DNA of 37,663 bases from JACKLD01 sp049297695 (GCA_049297695.1 JBAQUT010000044.1:1-37663); one strand, 5' to 3'; shown: positions 22,767 to 30,600, counted from the stretch's first letter. The notes: generated by a model not told the origin, from the letters alone. Program-made: numbers and translations.

Positions 22767-23564
22767 TTAAGCGGCCTTGGGCTGGGCGGGGAGGGCGCCC
22801 ATGCGTTGCATCAACTCAGCCGCTAGTTTGATATAAGCCTGACTGCCAGGACTGCGCACGTCGTAAATAAGACCTGGGGCGCCGTGACTGGGAGCTTCGG
22901 ACAGGCGCACGTTGCGGGGGATAACCGTTTCAAACACCTTGGTGCCCAAATGTTGACGTACATCGCTTTCCACTTGAGAGGACAGGTTGTTGCGCTTGTC
23001 GTACATGGTCAGCAGCACTCCGAGCATTTCCAGCTTGGGGTTGAGATTCTTTTTCACCAATTCAAAGGTTTTGAACAGTTGGGAGATACCTTCCATGGCA
23101 AAGAATTCACACTGCAAGGGAATAAGGATATCGCTGGAGGCTACCAAAGCGTTGATGGTCAGCAAACCAAGACTGGGCGGGCAATCGATGAAGATATAAT
23201 CCCAATGATGTTTGCTGGCTTTCAGGGCGTCCTTGAGTTTACTTTCGCGGGCCATGGCGGGCACCAGTTCTACCTCGGCCCCCGAAAGATGAATGGTGGC
23301 CGGTACAAGGCTTAGATTGGGAACTTGGGTGGGCATAGTGGCTTGGTCCAGCGTACTTTCGCCCATCAACAACGAATAGGTATCGTGGCGGGCGGTGCGT
23401 TTATCAATCCCAAAACCTGTCGTGGTGTTGCCTTGCGGGTCAAAATCGATCACCAACACACGGTTGCCGCAGGCGGCGAGGGCGGTAGACAGATTGATGG
23501 CGGTGGTGGTTTTACCAACCCCACCTTTTTGGTTGGAAAGGGCAATAATGCGTGTAGCCGACAT
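22767..23564 (-). CDS. parA: chromosome-partitioning ATPase ParA
   Basis: 265 residues from ATG 23564, chosen because GGGGAGAAA stands about 8 bases upstream; an earlier frame opening at 23639 adds 25 residues unlike the family. RIIALSNQKGGVGKTTTAINLS is the deviant Walker A motif, DFDPQGNTTTGFG and YIFIDCPPSLGLLTINAL are the other nucleotide-binding motifs. It is a Soj/ParA-type ATPase that moves ParB-parS complexes along the nucleoid. The order mnmG, rsmG, parA, parB on one strand is typical near the replication origin of many bacteria. Confidence 0.96.
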   Translation of the reverse strand: MSATRIIALSNQKGGVGKTTTAINLSTALAACGNRVLVIDFDPQGNTTTGFGIDKRTARHDTYSLLMGESTLDQATMPTQVPNLSLVPATIHLSGAEVELVPAMARESKLKDALKASKHHWDYIFIDCPPSLGLLTINALVASSDILIPLQCEFFAMEGISQLFKTFELVKKNLNPKLEMLGVLLTMYDKRNNLSSQVESDVRQHLGTKVFETVIPRNVRLSEAPSHGAPGLIYDVRSPGSQAYIKLAAELMQRMGALPAQPKAA

Positions 23565-23644
23565 AGTGTTTTTCTCCCCGTTGTAACTATCATGAAGGGG
23601 TGTTTTATGGCTGATTTTAGCCGATATACACCATTGCACACATT

Positions 23645-24268
23645 TTATTCAGATGTATGCGTTCCCCGTGAAACGGGGGTGAGATGCAGCACCACTCCCG
23701 TGGGGTGAGTTATACTCGGGAACGACTCTATTGTCATCTGTTGGGCTTTCTCGCAGGCCTCAATTTCCGATTTCACTGCCTCCCCTTTAAGCAACCACCA
23801 TGAACCATTTGGTCGGAGAAGGGGGAAAGTGGTGATAACAATAGTATCAAGCGCGGCCCAAGCGCGGCAGGTGATGATATCCGCTTTTTCGCGCACCTCG
23901 GACACCTGTTTGCCCCACACCTGCACGTTGCGGAGTTTCAATTCATCCACCACTCTTTGGAGGAAGGCGGATTTTTTACCGACCTTTTCGGCCAGCGTGT
24001 AGGTGTGTTGAGGGGCTAAGATGGCCAAAATGATGCCGGGAAGGCCGGCACCGCTGCCGACATCCAACACTTTGCACGGTTTGGCGGAGAGATAGGGCAC
24101 TAACTGGGCGGAATCCAGGATATGGCGGGTTTCTAAATCGGCCATGGTGCTCTCGGCCACGAGGTTGGTGTGGGCGTTCACCTCCCGCAGCAGGGCGGCA
24201 TACTGTTCCAACTGTTGGAGTTGACGGGGGGTGGGGGTGATGGCAAGGGGTTTGAGGAGGGTTTCCAT
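23645..24268 (-). CDS. rsmG: 16S rRNA (guanine(527)-N(7))-methyltransferase RsmG
   Basis: 207 residues, the family's usual size. RHILDSAQLVPYL, then KVLDVGSGAGLPGIILAI (SAM-binding motif I), TLAEKVGKKSAFLQRVVDELKL and DIITCRAWAALD are all standard RsmG positions. It methylates G527 of 16S rRNA. It is normally directly downstream of mnmG; here a 229-aa orphan gene lies between them. A parS-like stretch overlaps its 3' end. Confidence 0.95.
   Translation of the reverse strand: METLLKPLAITPTPRQLQQLEQYAALLREVNAHTNLVAESTMADLETRHILDSAQLVPYLSAKPCKVLDVGSGAGLPGIILAILAPQHTYTLAEKVGKKSAFLQRVVDELKLRNVQVWGKQVSEVREKADIITCRAWAALDTIVITTFPLLRPNGSWWLLKGEAVKSEIEACEKAQQMTIESFPSITHPTGVVLHLTPVSRGTHTSE
23660..23675. 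promoter_or_regulatory. possible parS site in the rsmG 3' end
   Basis: CGTTCCCCGTGAAACG agrees with the parS consensus TGTTTCACGTGAAACA at 12 of 16 positions, including CGTGAAAC. Sites this close to parAB are common, but the match is imperfect and it lies in coding DNA. Confidence 0.3.
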
Positions 24269-24396
24269 ACCCGTACCTGTGACACAGGCTGTTCGGCTTG
24301 AAAAGCAATGTGTTGAAGATGAGTGGCCATAGGGCCACTTACCTGTATCCTGAAAGATACTTATGTGTATACTTATAAAGGGTTACTTATGGTTTT

Positions 24397-25086
24397 TTAA
24401 TCTACATATCCAAACTTTTGTGCTTTTTGAGGCGATACTGGGTGAATGGTCACATCCCATTCTAACTGAGGTCGACCCATACGATCTCGCCTACAAATAC
24501 GCTCGGCCTTTACAAACCGCAGAAGCCGTTGTTGCAAAGCATCTACTAAGGGCTGAACATCCAACATTTGGTAGGTAAGAAATGTTGTATAACTCATACG
24601 TTCACAAGCTTGGGCCTTAGGTACGGGGTATATGGAAAAACTTCGGGCATCCCGCTCACATTTTTCATCTCTCAAACTTTCAGAAAAACGATTTACAATG
24701 CCATCAAGTATCTTCTGTTGTCGCCTTGTAAGTTCGGTAGGTTGTGTTTGAGGTGTTGATAATGAGCTTTCTTTATTAAATACAAAGGGTAATTTTGGTA
24801 GAGTGGGTGGAATTGCTACGCAGGTGGAGTATTGGGCAAAATCCAACACATTGTTTTTACGCCAAGTTTGAAGATAGAATTGAAGTTGAGTCTCATTTTC
24901 CAAAACTTCGGCTTCTAAATACGGTGGTATTAGATCAAAAGCATCAAAAGCCAAAGTTGAGTTTGAACCACAGTTGACAAGAGCTACTCCATTATAATCT
25001 CCTTCAAACTTACTACAGACCTGCTCGACTAACTGCTCAGGCGTGATGTCCGACGAAACGGCTGGGAGTGGTGGAAATTTTTGCAT
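24397..25086 (-). CDS. hypothetical protein inserted between mnmG and rsmG
   Basis: 229 residues from ATG 25086, with AAAGGATG before it. No signal peptide or membrane segment. The N-terminal half holds SNSTLAFDAFDLIPPYLEAEVLENETQLQFYLQTW. The C-terminal half is basic and Cys-containing (RRQQKILDGIVNRFSESLRDEKCERDARSFS, CRRDRMGRPQLEWDVTIHPV). The DNA is more AT-rich than its neighbours. Its start is 8 bases after the mnmG stop. No family recognised. Its position between two normally adjacent genes suggests a later insertion. Confidence 0.6.
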   Translation of the reverse strand: MQKFPPLPAVSSDITPEQLVEQVCSKFEGDYNGVALVNCGSNSTLAFDAFDLIPPYLEAEVLENETQLQFYLQTWRKNNVLDFAQYSTCVAIPPTLPKLPFVFNKESSLSTPQTQPTELTRRQQKILDGIVNRFSESLRDEKCERDARSFSIYPVPKAQACERMSYTTFLTYQMLDVQPLVDALQQRLLRFVKAERICRRDRMGRPQLEWDVTIHPVSPQKAQKFGYVD

Positions 25087-25094
25087 ACATCCTT

Positions 25095-27002
25095 TTACAT
25101 ACCTGCGGCGGGGGTGGCAAGGGGGTTTGTCTTTTTGATATGCAACCACAGCGTTTGCAGGGCGGCGGGGGTGATGCCGGAAATACGGCCTGCGGCGGCC
25201 AGCGTGTTGGGAGTGTGGAGTTTCAACTTTTGGCGGACTTCGGTGCTGAGGCCTTGGAGGCTGTCGTAATCCAGCGTGGTGGGGATTTCCAGCGCTTCAT
25301 CCTCCTTCAGGCGCACGGCATCGGCCTGTTGGCGTTGAAGGTAACCGTCGTATTGGGCTTCAATGGCCACTTGCTCCAACACGTCGGCAGAAAACAGGGA
25401 TAAATCGGGTATGTGGGCGTTGACTAACTCCATGGTCACGCTGGGGCGTTTGAGGATATCGAAGATGGAGGCTGTTTGGGCGTAATTCCCGGCCAATTCC
25501 GCCACGTTTTGCCCTAGGGGGCTGGTGGTTGGCACTTTGGTGGATTTGGCCACGGCAAAGGCTTGGGCCACCGCCGCTTGGCGTTGGGTAAACACTTGCT
25601 GACGGGCGTAACTTATTAATCCCACAGCATTTGCCAGCGGAGTGAGGCGCAAATCGGCGTTATCGGCCCGCAACAACAAACGGTATTCAGCCCGGCTGGT
25701 GAACATGCGGTAGGGCTCGGATGTGCCGCGGGTGACCAAATCGTCAATCAGCACACCGATGTAGGCGGTCGCCCTATCCAGCACTAAGGGCGGTTTGCCC
25801 GCGGCTTTGAGCGCCGCGTTGGTGCCGGCCATCAGGCCTTGGGCGGCTGCCTCTTCGTACCCCGTGGTGCCGTTGATTTGCCCTGCCAGAAACAGCCCGG
25901 GGATTTTTTTGGTTTCCAAGCTGTGGGTGAGTTCGGTGGGATCAATATAATCGTATTCAATGGCGTAGCCGGGGCGCAAAACCTCGGCTTTTTCCAGTCC
26001 GGGGATGGTTTTCAAAAGCGCCAGTTGCACATCCAGCGGTAGGCTGGTGGATATGCCGTTGGGGTATACCTCAAAGTTGCTGGCGCTTTCGGGTTCCAGA
26101 AAGATTTGGTGGCCGTCTTTGGCGGCAAAGCGCACCACTTTGTCTTCAATGCTGGGGCAGTAGCGGGGGCCTGTGCCTTCAATTTGGCCGCTGTACATGG
26201 GGGCGCGGTGCAGGTTGGCGCGGATGACGGCGTGGGTGGCTTCGTTGGTGTAGGTAACATGGCAAGGCAGTTGGGGCTGTGTGATGGCCATAGTGAGGAA
26301 GCTGAAGGGGGGTGGGGGGGTATCGCCGTGTTGTTCGGCCAACTGGCTATAGTTGATGGTTTTACCATCCAGCCGTGGAGGGGTGCCTGTTTTGAGGCGT
26401 CCCAAGCGGAATTTGAGGGCTTTCAGGCGCTCGGCCAGCTTGACGCTGGGGGGTTCGCCCGCGCGGCCGCCGTGGGTTTGGGATTCGCCGATGTGGATAA
26501 GGCCACGGAGGAAGGTGCCTGTTGTTAAAACAACCGCATGTGTTGTGAACGACCAGCCTGCCGCTGTAGTTACGGTTAGGATGCTAGGTGCTAGGGTACT
26601 AGGTGCTAGACTGGATGGAATAACATCAACCACTTCCGCCTGTTTAATGGTGAGGTTGGGGGTGGAAAACAGCTCGGCCTGCATCAGTTGGCGGTACAGG
26701 GGTTTGTCGGCTTGGGCGCGGGGGCCACGCACGGCGGGGCCTTTGCTGGCGTTGAGCATCCGAAATTGGATGCCGGCTTTGTCGGTGATACGGCCCATCA
26801 CACCGTCCATGGCGTCAATCTCACGTACCAAGTGGCCTTTGGCTAAACCACCAATAGCAGGATTACAGCTCATTTGGCCGATGGTATCGATGTTCCCCGT
26901 GAGCAACAGCGTGGCGGCCCCCATGCGGGCGCTGGCGGCGGCAGCTTCGGCACCGGCGTGCCCGCCGCCCACCACAATGACATCGTAGTGCAGAGTGCTC
27001 AT
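25095..27002 (-). CDS. mnmG: tRNA uridine 5-carboxymethylaminomethyl modification enzyme MnmG
   Basis: 635 residues. VIVVGGGHAGAEAAAASARMG is the FAD-binding motif, SCNPAIGGLAKGHLVREIDAMDG the conserved Cys-containing signature, and LFLAGQINGTTGYEEAAAQG the second. It works with MnmE on U34 of tRNAs; mnmE, often upstream, is not in this window. A short Ala/Pro/Ser insertion (SSLAPSTLAPS) near residue 130, encoded by a tandem repeat, stands where relatives have a simple turn. No Shine-Dalgarno sequence; a TTGACA-N17-TATCTG promoter would start the RNA about 2 bases before the ATG. Confidence 0.96.
   Translation of the reverse strand: MSTLHYDVIVVGGGHAGAEAAAASARMGAATLLLTGNIDTIGQMSCNPAIGGLAKGHLVREIDAMDGVMGRITDKAGIQFRMLNASKGPAVRGPRAQADKPLYRQLMQAELFSTPNLTIKQAEVVDVIPSSLAPSTLAPSILTVTTAAGWSFTTHAVVLTTGTFLRGLIHIGESQTHGGRAGEPPSVKLAERLKALKFRLGRLKTGTPPRLDGKTINYSQLAEQHGDTPPPPFSFLTMAITQPQLPCHVTYTNEATHAVIRANLHRAPMYSGQIEGTGPRYCPSIEDKVVRFAAKDGHQIFLEPESASNFEVYPNGISTSLPLDVQLALLKTIPGLEKAEVLRPGYAIEYDYIDPTELTHSLETKKIPGLFLAGQINGTTGYEEAAAQGLMAGTNAALKAAGKPPLVLDRATAYIGVLIDDLVTRGTSEPYRMFTSRAEYRLLLRADNADLRLTPLANAVGLISYARQQVFTQRQAAVAQAFAVAKSTKVPTTSPLGQNVAELAGNYAQTASIFDILKRPSVTMELVNAHIPDLSLFSADVLEQVAIEAQYDGYLQRQQADAVRLKEDEALEIPTTLDYDSLQGLSTEVRQKLKLHTPNTLAAAGRISGITPAALQTLWLHIKKTNPLATPAAGM
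26583..26611. repeat. degenerate heptamer repeat inside mnmG
   Basis: On the plus strand GCTAGGT, GCTAGGG, TACTAGGT, GCTAGAC: 7-base units with one 8-base unit, in frame with mnmG and encoding the LAPSTLAPS insertion. Confidence 0.75.
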
Positions 27003-27010
27003 AATATAGA

Positions 27011-27039
27011 CAGATAGGGGGTAGGGGCGGTGGTGTCAA
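27011..27039 (-). promoter_or_regulatory. mnmG promoter, predicted near-leaderless
   Basis: Minus strand TTGACA (27039-27034), 17-base spacer, TATCTG (27016-27011). The RNA start is expected near 27004, two bases before the ATG. The -35 box overlaps the stop codon of the upstream 100-aa gene. Confidence 0.5.
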
Positions 27040-27338
27040 CCGTCTAACTGGGGAAAGGAGTTAGGGGCGAGGACGCGGAGTGTGGAAAAGGGATCAATAA
27101 GTTTTCCTTTAGCATCCAACTGTTGGCGCACAACCGGAGAAAGGGCGGAGCGCCATTTGTCGTGCTGGCATATCCGTGGGGTTGTTTCCTGGTTGTAAAC
27201 CGCCAAGGCTTTGCGAAACGTTTCAAAAAGTTCCGGGTTTTGTTGGCATAGCACCCATACCTCTAACGCCCGACGGCGGCCCGCCGCCAGAACGATGAGC
27301 ATACCATGTTGGTGGGTTGGGTAGATGTGTGAGTTCAT
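27036..27338 (-). CDS. small hypothetical protein upstream of mnmG
   Basis: 100 residues without signal or membrane segment. The first half is aliphatic and basic (GMLIVLAAGRRRALEVWVL), the second half ends in NSFPQLDG. No Shine-Dalgarno sequence; a TTGATT-N16-TAATAA promoter is placed so that RNA would begin at the ATG. It precedes mnmG by 33 bases, in the place where mnmE is found in many relatives, but shows no GTPase motif. Family unknown. Confidence 0.5.
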   Translation of the reverse strand: MNSHIYPTHQHGMLIVLAAGRRRALEVWVLCQQNPELFETFRKALAVYNQETTPRICQHDKWRSALSPVVRQQLDAKGKLIDPFSTLRVLAPNSFPQLDG

Positions 27339-27344
27339 TCTACT

Positions 27345-27372
27345 TTATTAAAGTATACTCTCTAAAAATCAA
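27345..27372 (-). promoter_or_regulatory. promoter of the 100-aa gene with palindrome
   Basis: Minus strand TTGATT (27372-27367), 16-base spacer, TAATAA (27350-27345), 6 bases, ATG. A perfect inverted repeat TACTTTA-T-TAAAGTA (27341-27355) covers the -10 box and could be an operator. Confidence 0.45.
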
Positions 27373-27458
27373 GGGGGTTGGCAGAAAAGAAATAGGTCTT
27401 TGAGGGGTTTTGAGGGCGCTTTTGCGTGTTTGGCCCACATTACGATTAGTATAACCCC

Positions 27459-27735
27459 ATGATTTCCAATTGTTCGGCTGCGGGCCATGACAGTTATGTG
27501 CAACCCATCACGGGAGCGGTAAGCCGCAAAGACCCTGTGACGGGGATAAGCCAAGCGGCCAGCGTGCGGGGTAATAGTGTGCCAGAGCAACCTGTTAGGC
27601 CCGCTGTGGCTAACACGGTGAGTGGGGCCAGCATGGCTACTTATGTTTGCAGAACCTTTGGAACCTGTGACCTCGGTTGCTGCTGTGAAGGCTTATGGAG
27701 GTTAAATTTATTCCCAAATTTTACCAATCAATAAC
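27459..27735. other. GC-rich segment between mnmG and hemE, gene or RNA uncertain
   Basis: An open frame of 91 codons (27459-27734, plus strand) predicts a Ser/Ala/Val-rich peptide ending in a Cys-rich part (CRTFGTCDLGCCCEG), without a ribosome-binding site. A frame is also open on the other strand (27369-27590). The DNA can fold locally, e.g. CACGGG with CCCTGTG enclosing GCGG/CCGC around 27508-27540. It could be a structured RNA, a small protein or the remnant of one. I cannot decide. Confidence 0.3.
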
Positions 27736-27739
27736 TGTA

Positions 27740-28085
27740 TATGAATATTGTTTGTATTATACCAGTCTTACTTACCAATATACATATGACGGTTATTATT
27801 AATAATCAAAATAGCTTTTCATCATTGACTCGTGAGTTATAGAAACGGTTTTCAAATTAGTTTTCGTTCCTTCTCCTTTTTCCCCAACCCCTGTGCATAT
27901 CTCCCCCACTTACCCCCAACTCTTCTTTGTTAATTTTTTCCCCTCATTCTATATCTCCTTACCCATCTCTTTTTTTCCCAACACCTTCTTCTCTTTCCCA
28001 ATAACATATCAATATCTTAACAACTTATCCTTCATACCCCCAGCCCTACTTCCACCCCTCTTCTTTTAATTTTATTCTTTTTAAG
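27740..28085. other. AT-rich then pyrimidine-rich gap upstream of hemE
   Basis: No gene seen. Bases 27740-27850 are AT-rich with ATTATTAATAAT (perfect palindrome) and one GACTC. From about 27850 to 28080 the plus strand is almost wholly C and T, broken by short A runs. One DnaA-box-like TGTGCATAT lies at 27892-27900. The GC skew of the plus strand reverses here. Confidence 0.5.
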
Positions 28086-28114
28086 TTGTCAGTCGGGTTG
28101 ATGTTTGGGATAAC
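28086..28114 (+). promoter_or_regulatory. hemE promoter, predicted leaderless
   Basis: TTGTCA (28086-28091), 17-base spacer, GATAAC (28109-28114), then 6 bases to the ATG at 28121. No Shine-Dalgarno sequence lies in the intervening bases (CCTCCC). Confidence 0.5.
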
Positions 28115-28120
28115 CCTCCC

Positions 28121-29176
28121 ATGTCCAACTTTCTCCAAGCCCTTCACCATCAGCCCGTCACTCGTCTTCCCGTATGGTTCATGCGTCAGGCAGGCCGTTA
28201 TTTGCCCGAATACCAAAAAGTCCGTGCAACGTTCCCCGACTTCATCCAATTTTGCCTCACGCCAGACGCCGCCACCCAAGTCACCCTCCAACCTGTCACA
28301 CGGTTTGATGTCGACGCCGCTATCATCTTTGCCGACATTCTGACTATTCCCCACGCCCTCGGCCATACCGTTACCTTTAGCACTGGCTATGGCCCACATG
28401 TAGAACCCATCACCACCACCGCCCAGATTACCCAACTTGCCAACCGGTTAGAGAATATCGTATCCCTTTCCCCTGTGGCTCAAACCGTCGCTCAAACCCG
28501 CAAAGCCCTCCCAAAGTCCAAAGCGGTTATTGGCTTTTGCGGAGGCCCCTTCACGTTGGCTTGCTATATGTTGGATGCCAAACCCAGCCAAGGCATCCCC
28601 AACACCTTGAAGATGATAGCCGAACACCCCCGCAGTTTTACCCGCTTGTTGGATACCCTCACCGCCGCCTGTGCCACCTATCTTTCCATGCAAATCCAAG
28701 CAGGGGCCGATGCCGTTCAAGTGTTCGAAAGTTGGGCCTCCGCTTGCCCTGCCGAACACTGGAAAGCGTACATCCATACCCCCCTTATCACCCTTAGCAA
28801 AGCGGTCAAACTCCAACATCCCGCCACACCCGTGTTGCTGTTTCCCCGCTTGGCAACCAACGCCCAGCTTTTAGCCCTCCGCAATGCAGCCCCCAACACC
28901 TTCAATGCCTTATCACTTTCCACCGAAACTGATCTCGCATGGGCCGCCCAAACCCTTCAACCTCAGGTTACCATCCAAGGTAACCTTGATCCGATGTTGT
29001 TCACCAAAGCCACACCCGCCCCCCTCCAAAACGCCCTGAACCAAAGCCTTTCCTTGTGTGGCAACCAACCGGGCTATATTGTGAACCTAGGCCACGGGTT
29101 TACCCCCGAGACAAACCCCGATTTTGTTAAATACACAGTCGAAACCATTCACGCCTTCCAACCAGCAAAGTCATAA
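28121..29176 (+). CDS. hemE: uroporphyrinogen decarboxylase
   Basis: 351 residues, normal length. RLPVWFMRQAGRYLPEYQKVR is the substrate-binding signature near the N-terminus, VDAAIIFADILTIPHALG holds the catalytic Asp, and FCGGPFTLACYML, DAVQVFESWAS and VNLGHGFTPETNPDFVKYTVE are the remaining family blocks. It removes four carboxyls from uroporphyrinogen III to give coproporphyrinogen III. The plus strand is strongly C-rich. In Caulobacter and Rickettsia hemE borders the replication origin, so its gap deserves attention. Confidence 0.96.
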   Translation: MSNFLQALHHQPVTRLPVWFMRQAGRYLPEYQKVRATFPDFIQFCLTPDAATQVTLQPVTRFDVDAAIIFADILTIPHALGHTVTFSTGYGPHVEPITTTAQITQLANRLENIVSLSPVAQTVAQTRKALPKSKAVIGFCGGPFTLACYMLDAKPSQGIPNTLKMIAEHPRSFTRLLDTLTAACATYLSMQIQAGADAVQVFESWASACPAEHWKAYIHTPLITLSKAVKLQHPATPVLLFPRLATNAQLLALRNAAPNTFNALSLSTETDLAWAAQTLQPQVTIQGNLDPMLFTKATPAPLQNALNQSLSLCGNQPGYIVNLGHGFTPETNPDFVKYTVETIHAFQPAKS

Positions 29177-29178
29177 TC

Positions 29179-29712
29179 ATGCGCCTTGAATCCGCCCATC
29201 TCGTCCTTACCCCCATCCAATTCACCGATGCCAACGATATCCACCAAGCCATCCGCGAATCTATTACCGACCTTAAAACCCAATTTGTCTGGGCCGAAGA
29301 ACCCTACACACTCCGCCACGCCCAAACGCTGGTGCAAGAGTCGGTGGCCAACCAACGGGAAGGCAAAGCCCTCACCTTCGGTATCCGCAGCAAAACGGGC
29401 CGTATGTTGGGCGCCTTGTCGGTGCACGAAGTGCCCGACATGTTGGGTAAAAAAGTCCCCATGCATAAAATCGAAGTCTGGATCCGCCAATCCGACCAAA
29501 ACCAAGGCTTCTGGGCTGAAGCCCTGCAAGTGGCCACCGACGCCATTATCAAATCCCTCGGTTCCCGCCGCGTGTTCGCCCACGTGTTGTCACCCGAAGT
29601 CGCCAAAATTTACCAAAACGCAGGGTACCAACTTGAGGCCACCCTCACCAACGCCCACATGGGCGAAGGCGGCCAACCCGCCCCCGTCATGATTATGGCC
29701 AAAACGGCGTAA
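29179..29712 (+). CDS. GNAT family N-acetyltransferase
   Basis: 177 residues. The RimJ/RimL-type pattern is visible: RLESAHLVLTPIQFTDANDIHQAI at the start, ALSVHEVPD strand, KIEVWIRQSDQNQGFWAEALQVATDAII (acetyl-CoA-binding helix with QNQGFWAEA in place of QGKGYATEA) and VFAHVLSPEVAKIYQNAGYQLEATL. The substrate is unknown; relatives acetylate ribosomal-protein N-termini or small molecules. It begins 2 bases after the hemE stop, with no ribosome-binding site of its own, so it is translated by coupling. Confidence 0.88.
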   Translation: MRLESAHLVLTPIQFTDANDIHQAIRESITDLKTQFVWAEEPYTLRHAQTLVQESVANQREGKALTFGIRSKTGRMLGALSVHEVPDMLGKKVPMHKIEVWIRQSDQNQGFWAEALQVATDAIIKSLGSRRVFAHVLSPEVAKIYQNAGYQLEATLTNAHMGEGGQPAPVMIMAKTA

Positions 29713-29724
29713 ATAAAATTAATA

Positions 29725-29760
29725 TTGACAAAAGGAATACTATATTGTATACTACAATAT
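29725..29760 (+). promoter_or_regulatory. leaderless promoter with an operator palindrome
   Basis: TTGACA (29725-29730), 17-base spacer, TATACT (29748-29753); the ATG begins 6 bases after the -10 box, at 29759. A perfect inverted repeat ATATTGTA-TAC-TACAATAT (29742-29760) covers the -10 box and the first two bases of the start codon. A bound repressor there would block transcription entirely. Confidence 0.7.
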
Positions 29761-30097
29761 GTCTCAAGGTAAAACACTCAAATTAACAATTTTAAGAGCT
29801 CAAGAGCTTTCTACACTTATTGGTACGGGAGTTTTTTTAGATATTGCTCAAGAGGGGTCGTTTAGAAATTTGTCTTCCGCAAACAGACTTCGAGATCAAC
29901 TCAAACCAGACTCACCAGCTGTGACTCAATGGAGTATGTTGAATAAAGCAATACACCGTATGATAAAAGACCACCTTGAAAAAATACGCAACAAACCTGT
30001 TTCTGACCAAGATGTTCAGACATGGCTAAAACATAATAAAGTTGATAGATATCAAGATATTTTTGGTAAACGTTGGTTGCATGAACAAACGCGTTAA
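29759..30097 (+). CDS. small hypothetical protein with its own regulated promoter
   Basis: 112 residues, basic and mostly helical, with no membrane segment. Visible stretches are LTILRAQELSTLIGTGVFLDIA, QWSMLNKAIHRMIKDHLEKI and DVQTWLKHNKVDRYQDIFGKRW. The coding DNA is much more AT-rich than hemE and the GNAT gene before it, a hint of acquisition. There is no Shine-Dalgarno sequence; RNA is predicted to start at the ATG. The palindrome over its promoter suggests control by a dimeric repressor, perhaps itself, although I do not see a clear helix-turn-helix. It converges with the SH3 gene 2 bases away. Confidence 0.55.
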   Translation: MSQGKTLKLTILRAQELSTLIGTGVFLDIAQEGSFRNLSSANRLRDQLKPDSPAVTQWSMLNKAIHRMIKDHLEKIRNKPVSDQDVQTWLKHNKVDRYQDIFGKRWLHEQTR

Positions 30098-30099
30098 AT

Positions 30100-30594
30100 T
30101 CAATCCACCATCCCCAACCGAGCCTTCTCCACCCACCCCTTGTACCCGCTGGTTTCCACTTTGCACAAAGCCCCCTCGCACCGGTCAAGGCTTACCACCA
30201 CGCCAGGGGCCAGTTTGGCCACCATGGCACTGGCCACATCATCTTTGCGGTACAACACGGCAGGTTGAGTCCCTACCACCAATCCGCCTTTCTGGGCGGA
30301 AACCATACCCACATACACCCAGCCTTCTTCCGCCTCGGCATCTTTCACTTTGTAATAGTTGTCATACCGCGCCAACAACTGCACGGGGTATCCCGCCCGC
30401 TGATAAATCCACAAAATGGGGTACTCGTTCCCTGGCCCGCTGCGCACGTTCACATCGCCGTTTTTCAAGGTGGCATACCGCGGGAACTGCTTCCCCGCCG
30501 GCACAACCACGGTACCCGAAACCTCAGCCTCCTGCGCCCCAACGGCTGCACTTGCCACCATCAACCCCAAACCCATAAGCCATGCTGTTTTCAT
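30100..30594 (-). CDS. secreted SH3-like domain protein
   Basis: 164 residues with a signal peptide (MKTAWLMGLGLMVASAAVGA/Q). Two bacterial SH3-like repeats of the SH3_4 type are visible: FPRYATLKNGDVNVRSGPGNEYPILWIYQRAGYPVQLLARYDNYYKVKD..EGWVY, and ALYRKDDVASAMVAKLAPGVVVSLDRCEGALCKVETSGYKGWV. Such alphaproteobacterial proteins are periplasmic and thought to bind envelope components. There is no Shine-Dalgarno sequence; TTGGCG-N17-TACCTT stands at leaderless distance before the ATG. Confidence 0.85.
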   Translation of the reverse strand: MKTAWLMGLGLMVASAAVGAQEAEVSGTVVVPAGKQFPRYATLKNGDVNVRSGPGNEYPILWIYQRAGYPVQLLARYDNYYKVKDAEAEEGWVYVGMVSAQKGGLVVGTQPAVLYRKDDVASAMVAKLAPGVVVSLDRCEGALCKVETSGYKGWVEKARLGMVD

Positions 30595-30600
30595 GGTACC

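Noticed and set aside
23565..23639. N-terminal extension of parA by 25 codons
   Set aside because: The internal ATG 23564 has GGGGAGAAA before it and gives the normal ParA N-terminus.
27500..27580. Cobalamin-riboswitch-like bits (CGGGAGCGGTAAGCCGC, GTGCCAGAGCAACCTG)
   Set aside because: The order and spacing of the conserved boxes do not fit, and no vitamin B12-related gene follows.
27369..27590. 73-codon frame on the minus strand opposite the GC-rich island
   Set aside because: No ribosome-binding site, no recognisable protein features, and it overlaps a competing frame.
27740..28085. Functional replication origin upstream of hemE
   Set aside because: Only one weak DnaA box is visible and the skew changes in the direction expected for a terminus; kept as a finding about the tract but not annotated as an origin.
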